A stretch of DNA of 64,000 nt from Osmia lignaria lignaria. Its lineage: Eukaryota; Arthropoda; Insecta; Hymenoptera; Megachilidae. The DNA is taken from NCBI RefSeq assembly GCF_051020975.1, contig NW_027478165.1, positions 5,052,001 to 5,116,000 of the forward strand, read 5' to 3'. Made by a program: the position numbers and the translations under genes. The notes beneath the pieces were generated by a model that saw only the letters and a program-made list of their open reading frames with translations, was not told where the DNA came from and ran no database searches. This document shows, piece by piece, positions 1-10,439 of this stretch. The stretch's first letter is position 1; each line of letters begins with the position of its first letter.

Positions 1-144
1 TCTCGAAATATGTCCGTCAGGCCACTTCCCTTGAGATAAATCTGCAAATATCTCGGAAACGAAGCGAGCTATGGCAAAATGTTAAGAGACCTTTTTTGTA
101 GAGAATTAAGTTTCCTACTTTTTATGTTCTATGATATTTTTTGA
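1..144. repeat. Partial monomer at left edge
   Basis: This is the last 144 bases of a monomer cut by the window edge. It starts in the TCTCGAAATATG box, carries the second direct-repeat arm and the ATATCTCGGAAAC box, and ends in the T-run just before the first complete monomer at 145. The array therefore continues to the left. Confidence 0.95.
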
Positions 145-227
145 TCAGATGCGTAGTTCTCGAGATATATCAAGATATTTAAAAGTTCCGAAGCCGCACC
201 AACATAATAGAGATACAGAAACACCGT

Positions 228-254
228 GGCCCCTTTCTTTGAGATAACTCTGCA
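228..254 (+). repeat. Intra-monomer direct repeat, arm 1
   Basis: This 27-bp segment, beginning GGCCCCTT and ending CTCTGCA, matches the segment at 342-368 at 24 of 27 positions without gaps. The arms are 114 bp apart within the monomer, hence 208 bp from arm 2 to the next arm 1. A weaker resemblance continues downstream: GCGAGCT followed by GCAAATG after arm 1, and GCGAGCT followed by GGCAAAATG after arm 2 in most monomers. This suggests the monomer contains a diverged older duplication. The pair is present in essentially every monomer; it is annotated once here. Confidence 0.85.
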
Positions 255-280
255 CTATTGCGAGCTGCAAATGCCACTTC

Positions 281-291
281 CAGCTTAGCTG
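281..291. other. Short perfect hairpin CAGC-TTA-GCTG
   Basis: The sequence CAGCTTAGCTG is a 4-bp perfect inverted repeat around a TTA loop. Flanking CTTC (277-280) and GAAG (296-299) can add four more pairs if the TGCA at 292-295 is bulged, give or take one base of register. The core occurs in most monomers. Recurrent variants include CAGTTTAGCTG, GAGCTTAGCTG, CAGCTTACCTG and CAGCTCAGCTG; several keep at least AGC/GCT pairing, but the ACC form weakens it. Whether it extrudes as a cruciform or matters in a transcript is unknown. Confidence 0.6.
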
Positions 292-294
292 TGC

Positions 295-318
295 AGAAGA
301 AGAACAACAAGAAGAAGA
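295..318 (+). repeat. Symmetric trinucleotide tract (AGA)3(ACA)2(AGA)3
   Basis: Every monomer has this purine-rich 24-bp tract of AGA and ACA triplets. It is the site of the only 3-bp deletions in the array: one triplet is missing in the monomers at 3042-3360 and 6580-6898, as expected from microsatellite slippage. Other variants are an AGAGGAAG start in one class, an AAAAAGAAG version in another, and an ACA changed to AGA at about 57930 and 62115. Confidence 0.85.
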
Positions 319-319
319 A

Positions 320-328
320 ATATCTCGA
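320..328 (+). repeat. ATATCTCGA box, plus orientation (one of four per monomer)
   Basis: ATATCTCGA is at 320-328, and a near copy ATATCTCGG begins at 370. On the opposite strand the monomer has one or two further copies: TCGAGATAT at 160-168 here and, in the GAAGCG-type monomers such as the one at 1755, a tandem pair at 1770-1778 and 1780-1788 exactly 10 bp apart. The 160-168 and 320-328 copies are perfect 9-bp inverted repeats. The boxes persist across nearly all monomers. No protein that binds them can be named from sequence. Confidence 0.7.
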
Positions 329-341
329 AATATGTCCGTCA

Positions 342-368
342 GGCCCCTTCCCTTGAGATAAATCTGCA
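342..368 (+). repeat. Intra-monomer direct repeat, arm 2
   Basis: This is the partner of 228-254. It differs from arm 1 at positions 9, 11 and 21 of the 27-base alignment. In a minority class of monomers (for example 467-788) this arm is altered to an AGTTCCTTTGAGCTG form, so arm 2 is the more variable of the two. Confidence 0.85.
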
Positions 369-376
369 AATATCTC
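355..376. other. Small inverted repeat GAGATA / TATCTC
   Basis: GAGATA at 355-360 and TATCTC at 371-376 are exact reverse complements with a 10-base A/T-rich loop. In RNA, two G.U pairs (353-354 with 377-378) could extend the stem. It overlaps direct-repeat arm 2 and the second plus-strand box. It is disrupted in the minority monomers where GAGATAAAT is replaced by GAGCTGAAT. Confidence 0.5.
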
Positions 377-466
377 GGAAACGAAGAGAGCTATGGCAAA
401 ATGTTAAGAGACCTTTTTTGTAGAGAATTAAGTTTCCTACAATTTATGTTGTATGATACTTTTTGA

Positions 467-2076
467 TCAGAAGCGTAGTTTTCGAGATATATCGAGATAT
501 TTAAAAGTTCCGAAGCCGCACCAACATAATAGAGATACAGAAACACCGTGGCCCCTTTCGTTGAGATAACTCTGCACTAGTGCGAGCCGCAAATGCCACT
601 TCCAGCTTAGCTGTGCAGAGGAAGAACAACAAGAAGAAGAAATATCTCGAAATATGTCCGTCAGGCCAGTTCCTTTGAGCTGAATCTGCAAATATCTCGG
701 AAACGAAGCGAGCTATGGCAAAATGTTAAGAGACGTTTTTTATAGAGAATTATGGTTCCTACAATTTATGTTCTATGATATTTTTTGATCAGAAGCGTAG
801 TTTTCGAGATATATCGAGATATTTAAAAGTTCCGAAGCCGCACCAACATAATAGGGATACAGAAACACCGTGGCCCCTTTCTTTGAGATAACTCTGCACT
901 AGTGTGAGCCGCAAATGCCACTTCCAGCTTAGCTGTGCAGAAGAAGAACAACAAGAAGAAGAAATATCTCGAAATATGTCCGTCAGGCCCCTTCCCTCGA
1001 GATATATCTGCAAATATCTCGGAAAAGAAGCGAGCTATGGCAAAATGTTAAGAGACCTTTTTTGTAGAGAATTATGCTTCCTACAATTTATGTTCTATGA
1101 TATTTTTTGATCAGAAGCGTAGTTTTCGAGATACATCGAGATATTTAAAAGTTCCGAAGCCACACCAACATAATAGAGATACAGAAACACCGTGGCCCCT
1201 TTCTTTGAGATAACTCTGCACTAGTGCGAGCCGCAAATGCCAGTTCCAGCTTAGCTGTGCAGAAGAAGAACAACAAGAAGAAGAAATATCTCGAAATATG
1301 TCCGTCAGGCCCCTTCCCTTGAGATAAATCTGCAAATATCTCGGAAACGAAGCGAGCTATGGCAAAATGTTAAGAGACCTTTTTTGTACAGAATTAAGTT
1401 TCCTACTTTTTATGTTGTATGATATTTTTTGATCAGATGCGTAGTTCTCGAGATATATCAAGATATTTAAAAGTTCCGAAGCCGCACCAACATAATAGAG
1501 ATACAGAAACACCGTGGCCCCTTTCTTTGAGATAACTCTGCACTATTGCGAGCTGCAAATGCCACTTCCAGCTTAGCTGTGCAGAGGAAGAACAACAAGA
1601 AGAAGAAATATCTCGAAATATGTCCGTCAGGACAGTTCCTTTGAGCTGAATCTGCAAATATCTCGGAAACGAAGCGAGCTATGGCAAAATGTTAAGAGAC
1701 GTTTTTTGTAGAGAATTATGTTTCCTACAATTTATGTTCTATGATATTTTTTGATCAGAAGCGTAGTTTTCGAGATATATCGAGATATTTAAAAGTTCCG
1801 AAGCCGCACCAACATAATAGGGATACAGAAACACCGTGGCCCCTTTCTTTGAGATAACTCTGCACTAGTGCGAGCCGCAAATGCCACTTCCAGCTTAGCT
1901 GTGCAGAAGAAGAACAACAAGAAGAAGAAATATCTCGAAATATGTCTGTCAGGCCCCTTCCCTTGAGATAAATCTGCAAATATCTCGGAAACGAAGCGAG
2001 CTATGGCGAAATGTTAAGAGACCTTTTTTGTAGAGAATTAAGTTTCCTACTTTTCATGTTCTATGATATTTTTTGA
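467..2076. repeat. Five-monomer segment, copy 1 (paired with 3361-4970)
   Basis: Five consecutive monomers carry the same order of diagnostic variants as 3361-4970: GAGCTG-type, ATAGGG-type, a GCCAGTTCC/GATACATCG-type, a GGACAGTTCC type and another ATAGGG type. The offset is 2,894 bp, which is nine monomers minus the 4 bp deleted between them. Individual substitutions differ (for example at the second monomer, whose first direct-repeat region reads AGTGTGAGCC), so the duplication is not the newest in the array. Confidence 0.75.
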
Positions 2077-3041
2077 TCAGATGCGTAGTTCTCGAGATAT
2101 ATCAAGATATTTAAAAGTTCCGAAGCCGCACCAACATAATAGAGATACAGAAACACCGTGGCCCCTTTCTTTGAGATAACTCTGCACGATTGCGAGCTGT
2201 AAATGCCACTTCCGGCTTAGCTGTGCAGAAGAAGGACAACAAGAAGAAGAAATATCTCGAAATATGTCCGTCAGGCCCCTTCCCTTGAGATAAATCTGCA
2301 AATATCTCGGAAAGGAAGCGAGCTATGGCGAAATGTTAAGAGACCTTTTTTGTAGAGAATTAAGTTTCCTACTTTTTATGTTGTATGATATTTTTTGATC
2401 AGATGCGTAGTTCTCGAGATATATCAAGATATTTAAAAGTTCCGAAGCCGCACCAACATAATAGAGATACAGAAACACCGTGGCCCCTTTCTTTGAGATA
2501 ACTCTGCACTATTGCGAGCTGCAAATGCCACTTCCAGCTTAGCTGTGCAGAGGAAGAACAACAAGAAGCAAAAATATCTCGAAATATGTCCGTTAGGCCC
2601 CTTCCCTTGAGATAAATCTGCAAATATCTCGGAAACGAAGCGAGCTATGGCAAAATGTTAAGAGACCTTATTTGTAGAGAATTAAGTTTCCTACCTTTTA
2701 CGTTCTATGATATTTTTTGATCAGATGCGTAGTTCTCGAGATATATCAATATATTTAAAAGTTCCGAAGCCGCACCAACATAATAGAGATACAGAAACAC
2801 CGTGGCCCCTTTCTTTGAGATAACTCTGCACTATTGCGAGCTGCAAATGCCACTTCCAGCTTAGCTGTGCAGAAGAAGAACAACAAGAAGAAGAAATATC
2901 TCGAAATATGTCCGTCAGGCCCCTTCCCTTGAGATAAATCTGCAAATATCTCGGAAACGAAGAGAGCTATGGCAAAATGTTAAGAGACCTTTTTTGTAGA
3001 GAATTAAGTTTCCTACTTTTTAGTTCTATGATATTTTTTGA

Positions 3042-3360
3042 TTAGATGCGTAGTTCTCGAGATATATCAAGATATTTAAAAGTTCCGAAGCCGCACCAAC
3101 ATAATAGAGATACAGAAACATCGTGGCCCCTTTCTTTCAGATAACTATGCACTATTGCGAGCTGCAAATGCCACTTCCAGCATAGCTGTGCAGAAGAACA
3201 ACAAGAAGAAGAAATATCTCGAAATATGTCCGTCAGGCCCCTTCCCTTGAGATAAATCTGCAAATATCTCGGAAACGAAGAGAGCTATGGCAAAATGTTA
3301 AGAGACCTTTTTTGTAGAGAATTAAGTTTCCTACAATTTATGTTGTATGATACTTTTTGA
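3042..3360. repeat. 319-bp monomer with one triplet deleted
   Basis: This copy lacks one AGA triplet in the trinucleotide tract and shares GATTAGATG (loss of the GATCAGATG form) and CAGATAACTATGC with the monomer at 6580-6898. The shared private changes show that both come from one ancestor. The monomer before it also lost one base (TTTTTAGTTC near 3020), which the 6580 lineage does not share. Confidence 0.85.
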
Positions 3361-4970
3361 TCAGAAGCGTAGTTTTCGAGATATATCGAGATATTTAAAA
3401 GTTCCGAAGCCGCACCAACATAATAGAGATACAGAAACACCGTGGCCCCTTTCGTTGAGATAACTCTGCACTAGTGCGAGCCGCAAATGCCACTTCCAGC
3501 TTAGCTGTGCAGAGGAAGAACAACAAGAAGAAGAAATATCTCGAAATATGTCCGTCAGGCCAGTTCCTTTGAGCTGAATCTGCAAATATCTCGGAAACGA
3601 AGCGAGCTATGGCAAAATGTTAAGAGACGTTTTTTATAGAGAATTATGGTTCCTACAATTTATGTTCTATGATATTTTTTGATCAGAAGCGTAGTTTTCG
3701 AGATATATCGAGATATTTAAAAGTTCCGAAGCCGCACCAACATAATAGGGATACAGAAACACCGTGGCCCCTTTCTTTGAGATAACTCTGCACTAGTGCG
3801 AGCCGCAAATGCCACTTCCAGCTTAGCTGTGCAGAAGAAGAACAACAAGAAGAAGAAATATCTCGAAATATGTCCGTCAGGCCCCTTCCCTTGAGATATA
3901 TCTGCAAATATCTCGGAAAAGAAGCGAGCTATGGCAAAATGTTAAGTGACCTTTTTTGTAGAGAATTATGCTTCCTACAATTTATGTTGTGTGATATTTT
4001 TTGATCAGAAGCGTAGTTTTCGAGATACATCGAGATATTTAAAAGTTCCGAAGCCACACCAACATAATAGAGATACAGAAACACCGTGGCCCCTTTCTTT
4101 GAGATAACTCTGCACTAGTGCGAGCCGCAAATGCCAGTTCCAGCTTAGCTGTGCAGAAGAAGAACAACAAGAAGAAGAAATATCTCGAAATATGTCCGTC
4201 AGGCCCCTTCCCTTGAGATAAATCTGCAAATATCTCGGAAACGAAGCGAGCTATGGCAAAATGTTAAGAGACCTTTTTTGTAGAGAATTATGTTTCCTAC
4301 TTTTTATGTTGTATGATATTTTTTGATCAGATGCGTAGTTCTCGAGATATATCAAGATATTTAAAAGTTCCGAAGCCGCACCAACATAATAGAGATACAG
4401 AAACACCGTGGCCCCTTTCTTTGAGATAACTCTGCACTATTGCGAGCTGCAAATGCCACTTCCAGCTTAGCTGTGCAGAGGAAGAACAACAAGAAGAAGA
4501 AATATCTCGAAATATGTCCGTCAGGACAGTTCCTTTGAGCTGAATCTGCAAATATCTCGGAAACGAAGCGAGCTATGGCAAAATGTTAACAGACGTTTTT
4601 TGTAGAGAATTATGTTTCCTACAATTTATATTCTATGACATTTTTTGATCAGAAGCGTAGTTTTCGAGATATATCGAGATATTTAAAAGTTCCGAAGCCG
4701 CACCAACATAATAGGGATACAGAAACACCGTGGCCCCTTTCTTTGAGATAACTCTGCACTAGTGCGAGCCGCAAATGCCACTTCCAGCTTAGCTGTGCAG
4801 AAGAAGAACAACAAGAAGAGGAAATATCTCGAAATATGTCCGTCAGGCCCCTTCCCTTGAGATAAATCTGCAAATATCTCGGAAACGAAGCGAGCTATGG
4901 CGAAATGTTAAGAGACCTTTTTTGTAGAGAATTATGCTTCCTACAATTTATGTTCTATGATATTTTTTGA
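3361..4970. repeat. Five-monomer segment, copy 2 (paired with 467-2076)
   Basis: Same monomer order as 467-2076. Its first two monomers recur at 6899-7542, and the 3683 and 4005 monomers recur at 8830-9473, so this segment has been sampled repeatedly by later exchanges. Confidence 0.75.
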
Positions 4971-6579
4971 TCAGAAGCGTAGTTTTCGAGATACATCGAG
5001 ATATTTAAAAGTTCCGAAGCCACACCAACATAATAGAGATACAGAAACACCGTGGCCCCTTTCTTTGAGATAACTCTGCACTATTGCGAGCTGTAAATGC
5101 CACTTCCAGCTTAGCTGTGCAGAAGAAGAACAACAAGAAGAAGACATATCTCGAAATATGTCCGTCAGGCCCCTTCCCTTGAGATATATCTGCAAATATC
5201 TCGGAAACGAAGCGAGCTATGGCAAAATGTTAAGAGACCTTTTTTGTAGAGAATTATGTTTCCTACAATTTATGTTCTATGATATTTTTTGATCAGAAGC
5301 GTAGTTTTCGAGATATATCGAGATATTTAAAAGTTCCAAAGCCGCACCAACATAATAGAGATACAGAAACACCGTGGCCCCTTTCTTTGAGATAACTCTG
5401 CACTATTGCGAGCTGCAAATGCCACTTCCAGCTTAGCTGTGCAGAGGAAGAACAACAAGAAGAAGAAATATCTCGAAATATGTCCGTCAGGCCAGTACCT
5501 TTGAGCTGAATCTGCAAATATCTCGGAAACGAAGCGAGCTATGGCAAAATATTAAGAGACGTTTTTTGTAGAGAATTATGTTTCCTACAATTTATGTTGT
5601 ATGATTTTTTTGATCAGAAGCGTAGTTTTCGAGATATATCGAGATATTTAAAAGTTCCGAAGCCGCACCAACATAATAGGGATACAGAAACACCGTGGCC
5701 CCTTTCTTTGAGATAACTCTGCAGTATTGCGAGCTGTAAATGCCACTTCCAGCTTAGCTGTGCAGAAGAAGAACAACAAGAAGAAGAAATATCTCGAAAT
5801 ATGTCCGTCAGGCCCCTTCCCTTGAGATAAATCTGCAAATATCTCGGAAACGAAGAGAGCTATGGCAAAATGTTAAGAGACCTTTTGTGTAGAGAATTAA
5901 GTTTCCTACTTTTTATGTTCTATGATATTTTTTGATCTGATGCGTAGTTCTCGAGATATATCAAGATATTTAAAAGTTCCGAAGCCGCACCAACATAATA
6001 GAGATACAGAAACACCGTGGCCCCTTTCTTTGAGATAACTCTGCACTATTGCGAGCTGTAAATGCCACTTCCAGCTTAGCTGTGCAGAAGAAGAACAACA
6101 AGAAGAAGAAATATCTCGAAATATGTCCGTCAGGCCCCTTCCCTTGAGATATATCTGCAAATATCTCGGAAACGAAGCGAGCTATGGCAAAATGTTAAGA
6201 GACCTTTTTTGTAGAGAATTATGTTTCCTACAATTTATGTTCTATGATATTTTTTGATCAGAAGCGTAGTTTTCGAGATATATCGAGATATTTAAAAGTT
6301 CCGAAGCCGCACCAACATAATAGAGATACAGAAACACCGTGGCCCCTCTCTTTGAGATAACTCTGCACTACTGCGAGCTGGAAATGCCGCTTCCAGTTTA
6401 GCTGTGCAGAAGAAGAACAACAAGAAGAAGAAATATCTCGAAATATGTCCGTTAGGCCCCTTCCCTTGAGATAAATCTGCAAATATCTCGGAAACCAAGC
6501 GAGCTATGGCAAAATGTTAAGAGACCTTTTTTGTAGAGAATTAAGTTTGCTACTTTTTATGTTCTATGATATTTTTTGA

Positions 6580-6898
6580 TTAGATGCGTAGTTCTCGAGA
6601 TATATCAAGATATTTAAAAGTTCCGAAGCCGCACCAACATAATAGAGATACAGAAACACCGTGGCCCCTTTCTTTCAGATAACTATGCACTATTGCGAGC
6701 TGCAAATGCCACTTCCAGCTTAGCTGTGCAGAAGAACAACAAGAAGAAGAAATATCTCGAAATATGTCCGTCAGGCCCCTTCCCTTGAGATAAATGTGCA
6801 AATATCTCGGAAACGAAGAGAGCTATGGCAAAATGTTAAGAGACCTTTTTTGTAGAGAATTAAGTTTCCTACAATTTATGTTGTATGATACTTTTTGA
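6580..6898. repeat. 319-bp monomer, sister of the one at 3042
   Basis: It has the same triplet deletion and the same GATTAGATG and ACTATGC changes as 3042-3360. The two following monomers also match those following 3042 (6899-7542 with 3361-4004), giving a three-monomer block duplicated eleven monomers apart. Confidence 0.85.
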
Positions 6899-9800
6899 TC
6901 AGAAGCGTAGTTTTCGAGATATATCGAGATATTTAAAAGTTCCGAAGCCGCACCAACATAATAGAGATACAGAAACACCGTGGCCCCTTTCGTTGAGATA
7001 ACTCTGCACTAGTGCGAGCCGCAAATGCCACTTCCAGCTTAGCTGTGCAGAGGAAGAACAACAAGAAGAAGAAATATCTCGAAATATGTCCGTCAGGCCA
7101 GTTCCTTTGAGCTGAATCTGCAAATATCTCGGAAACGAAGCGAGCTATGGCAAAATGTTAAGAGACGTTTTTTATAGAGAATTATGTTTCCTACAATTTA
7201 TGTTCTATGATATTTTTTGATCAGAAGCGTAGTTTTCGAGATATATCGAGATATTTAAAAGTTCCGAAGCCGCACCAACATAATAGGGATACAGAAACAC
7301 CGTGGCCCCTTTCTTTGAGATAACTCTGCACTAGTGCGAGCCGCAAATGCCACTTCCAGCTTAGCTGTGCAGAAGAAGAACAACAAGAAGAAGAAATATC
7401 TCGAAATATGTCCGTCAGGCCCCTTCCCTTGAGATAAATCTGCAAATATCTCGGAAACGAAGCGAGCTATGGCGAAATGTTGAGAGACCTTTTTTGTAGA
7501 GAATTAAGTTTCCTACTTTTTATGTTCTATGATATTTTTTGATCAGATGCGTAGTTCTCGAGATATATCAAGATATTTAAAAGTTCCGAAGCCGCACCAA
7601 CATAATAGAGATACAGAAACACCGTGGCCCCTTTCTTTGAGATAACTCTGCACGATTGCGAGCTGTAAATGCCACTTCCAGCTTAGCTGTGCAGAAGAAG
7701 GACAACAAGAAGAAGAAATATCTCGAAATATGTCCGTCAGGCCCCTTCCCTTGAGATAAATCTGCAAATATCTCGGAAACGAAGCGAGCTATGGCAAAAT
7801 GTTAAGAGACCTTTTTTGTAGAGAATTATGTTTCCTACAATTTATGTTCTATGATATTTTTTGATCAGAAGCGTAGTTTTCGAGATATATCGAGATATTT
7901 AAAAGTTCCAAAGCCGCACCAACATAATAGAGATACAGAAACACCGTGGCCCCTTTCTTTGAGATAACTCTGCACTATTGCGAGCTGCAAATGCCACTTC
8001 CAGCTTAGCTGTGCAGAGGAAGAACAACAAGAAGAAGAAATATCTCGAAATATGTCCGTCAGGCCAGTTCCTTTGAGCTGAATCTGCAAATATCTCGGAA
8101 ACGAAGCGAGCTATGGCAAAATATTAAGAGACGTTTTTTGTAGAGAATTATGTTTCCTACAATTTATGTTGTATGATTTTTTTGATCAGAAGCCTAGTTT
8201 TTGAGATATATCGAGATATTTAAAAGTTCCGAAGCCGCACCAACATAATAGGGATACAGAAACACCGTGGCCCCTTTCTTTGAGATAACTCTGCACTAGT
8301 GCGAGCCGCAAATGCCACTTCCAGCTTAGCTGTGCAGAAGAAGAACAACAAGAAGAAGAAATATCTCGAAATATGTCCGTCAGGCCCCTTCCCTTGAGAT
8401 AAATCTGCAAATATCTCGGAAACGAAGCGAGCTATGGCGAAATGTTGAGAGACCTTTTTTGTAGAGAATTAAGTTTCCTACTTTTTATGTTCTATGATAT
8501 TTTTTGATCAGATGCGTAGTTCTCGAGATATATCAAGATATTTAAAAGTTCCGAAGCCGCACCAACATAATAGAGATACAGAAACACCGTGGCCCCTTTC
8601 TTTGAGATAACTCTGCACGATTGCGAGCTGTAAATGCCACTTCCAGCTTAGCTGTGCAGAAGAAGGACAACAAGAAGAAGAAATATCTCGAAATATGTCC
8701 GTCAGGCCCCTTCCCTTGAGATAAATCTGCAAATATCTCGTAAACGAAGCGAGCTATGGCAAAATGTTAAGAGACGTTTTTTATAGAGAATTATGGTTCC
8801 CACAATTTATGTTCTATGATATTTTTTGATCAGAAGCGTAGTTTTCGAGATATATCGAGATATTTAAAAGTTCCGAAGCCGCACCAACATAATAGGGATA
8901 CAGAAACACCGTGGCCCCTTTCTTTGAGATAACTCTGCACTAGTGCGAGCCGCAAATGCCACTTCCAGCTTAGCTGTGCAGAAGAAGAACAACAAGAAGA
9001 AGAAATATCTCGAAATATGTCCGTCAGGCCCCTTCCCTTGAGATATATCTGCAAATATCTCGGAAAAGAAGCGAGCTATGGCAAAATGTTGAGAGACCTT
9101 TTTTGTAGAGAATTATGCTTCCTACAATTTATGTTCTATGATATTTTTTGATCAGAAGCGTAGTTTTCGAGATACATCGAGATATTTAAAAGTTCCGAAG
9201 CCACACCAACATAATAGAGATACAGAAACACCGTGGCCCCTTTCTTTGAGATAACTCTGCACTAGTGCGAGCCGCAAATGCCAGTTCCAGCTTAGCTGTG
9301 CAGAAGAAGAACAACAAGAAGAAGAAATATCTCGAAATATGTCCGTCAGGCCCCTTCCCTTGAGATAAATCTGCAAATATCTCGGAAACGAAGCGAGCTA
9401 TGGCAAAATGTTAAGAGATGTTTTTTGTAGAGAATTAAGTTTCCTACTTTTTATGTTGTATGATATTTTTTGATCAGATGCGTAGTTCTCGAGATATATC
9501 AAGATATTTAAAAGTTCCGAAGCCGCACCAACATAATAGAGATACAGAAACACCGTGGCCCCTTTCTTTGAGATAACTCTGCACTATTGCGCGCTGCAAA
9601 TGCCACTTCCAGCTTAGCTGTGAAGAAGAAGAACAACAAGAAGAAGAAATATCTCGAAATATGTCCGTCAGGCCCCTTCCCTTGAGATAAATCTGCAAAT
9701 ATCTCGGAAACGAAGCGAGCTATGGCAAAATGTTAAGAGACCTTTTTTGTAGAGAATTATGTTTCCTACTTTTCATGTTCTATGATATTTTTTGATCAGA

Positions 9801-10439
9801 TGCGTAGCTCTCGAGATATATCAAGATATTTAAAAGTGCGGAAGCCGCACCAACATAATAGAGATACAGAAACACCGTGGCCCCTTTCTTTGAGATAACT
9901 CTGCACTATTGCGAGCTGCAAATGCCACTTCCAGCTTAGCTGTGCAGAGGAAGAACAACAAGAAGAAGAAATATCTCGAAATATGTCCGTCAGGCCCCTT
10001 CCCTTGAGATAAATATGCAAATATCTCGGAAACGAAGCGAGCTATGGCAAAATGTTAAGAGACCGTTTTTGTAGAGAATTATGTTTCCTACTTTTTATGT
10101 TCTATGATATTTTTTGATCCGACGCGTAGTTCTCGAGATATATCAAGATATTTAAAAGTACCGAAGCCGCACCAACATAATAGAGATACAGAAACACCGT
10201 GGCCTCTTTCTTTGAGATAACTCTGCACTATTGCGAGCTGCAAATGCCACTTCCAGCTTAGCTGTGCAGAAGAAGAACAACAAGAAGAAGAAATATCTCG
10301 AAATATGTCCGTCAGGCCCCTTCCCTTGAGATATATCTGCAAATATCTCGGAAACGAAGCGAGCTATGGCAAAATGTTAAGAGACCTTTTTTGTAGAGAA
10401 TTATGTTTCCTACAATTTAGGTTCTATGATATTTTTTGA

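Larger units (their letters stand above)
145..466. repeat. Representative complete monomer (first full copy)
   Basis: This 322-bp copy is used as the reference for internal coordinates. In order it holds: a BclI-type TGATCA overlapping its start (142-147); a CTCGAG (XhoI-type) at 159-164; minus-strand boxes reading TCGAGATAT; direct-repeat arm 1 (228-254); a CAGC-TTA-GCTG hairpin (281-291); the AGA/ACA tract (295-318); a plus-strand ATATCTCGA box (320-328); direct-repeat arm 2 (342-368), which also contains half of a GAGATA/TATCTC hairpin (355-376); and a T-rich end. The start is a phasing convention chosen because GATC is present in nearly all copies; it is not a biological boundary. Confidence 0.95.
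1..9473. repeat. Array region A: mixed monomers with short irregular segmental repeats
   Basis: About 29 monomers. Characteristic variants are ATAGGGATACAG in at least eight copies, AGGCCAGTTCC in the GAGCTGAAT class, and a GGACAACAAG tract in three copies (2077, 7543, 8508). Six of the ten shortened monomers or deletion-bearing joins lie here or just beyond, including a 3-bp deletion shared by the copies at 3042 and 6580 and a 1-bp deletion shared by those at 5293 and 7865. Segments of one to five monomers recur at offsets of 3, 8, 9, 11 and 16 monomers, so no single higher-order period holds. Confidence 0.85.

Noticed and set aside
117..147. Phased T-runs causing intrinsic DNA curvature
   Set aside because: The T5 and T6 runs near the monomer end are about 21 bp apart, but the next T6 is not in phase (27 bp), so the evidence is too weak without a curvature calculation.
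145..200. RNA polymerase III A/B boxes, which would suggest a tRNA-derived SINE origin
   Set aside because: AGTTCTCGAGATATATC does not satisfy the GGTTCGANNCC B-box consensus, no paired A box at a suitable distance was seen, and no A-rich tail exists.
145..466. Hammerhead ribozyme, known in some satellites
   Set aside because: A GAAAC is present, but I found no CTGATGA core on either strand; the nearest is CTGATGC in one variant monomer at about 5937.
1766..1790. CENP-B box in the GTTTTCGAGATATATCGAG region
   Set aside because: The left half (TTCG, then an A four bases on) resembles the box, but the required CGGG half is absent; the sequence reads TCGA there.
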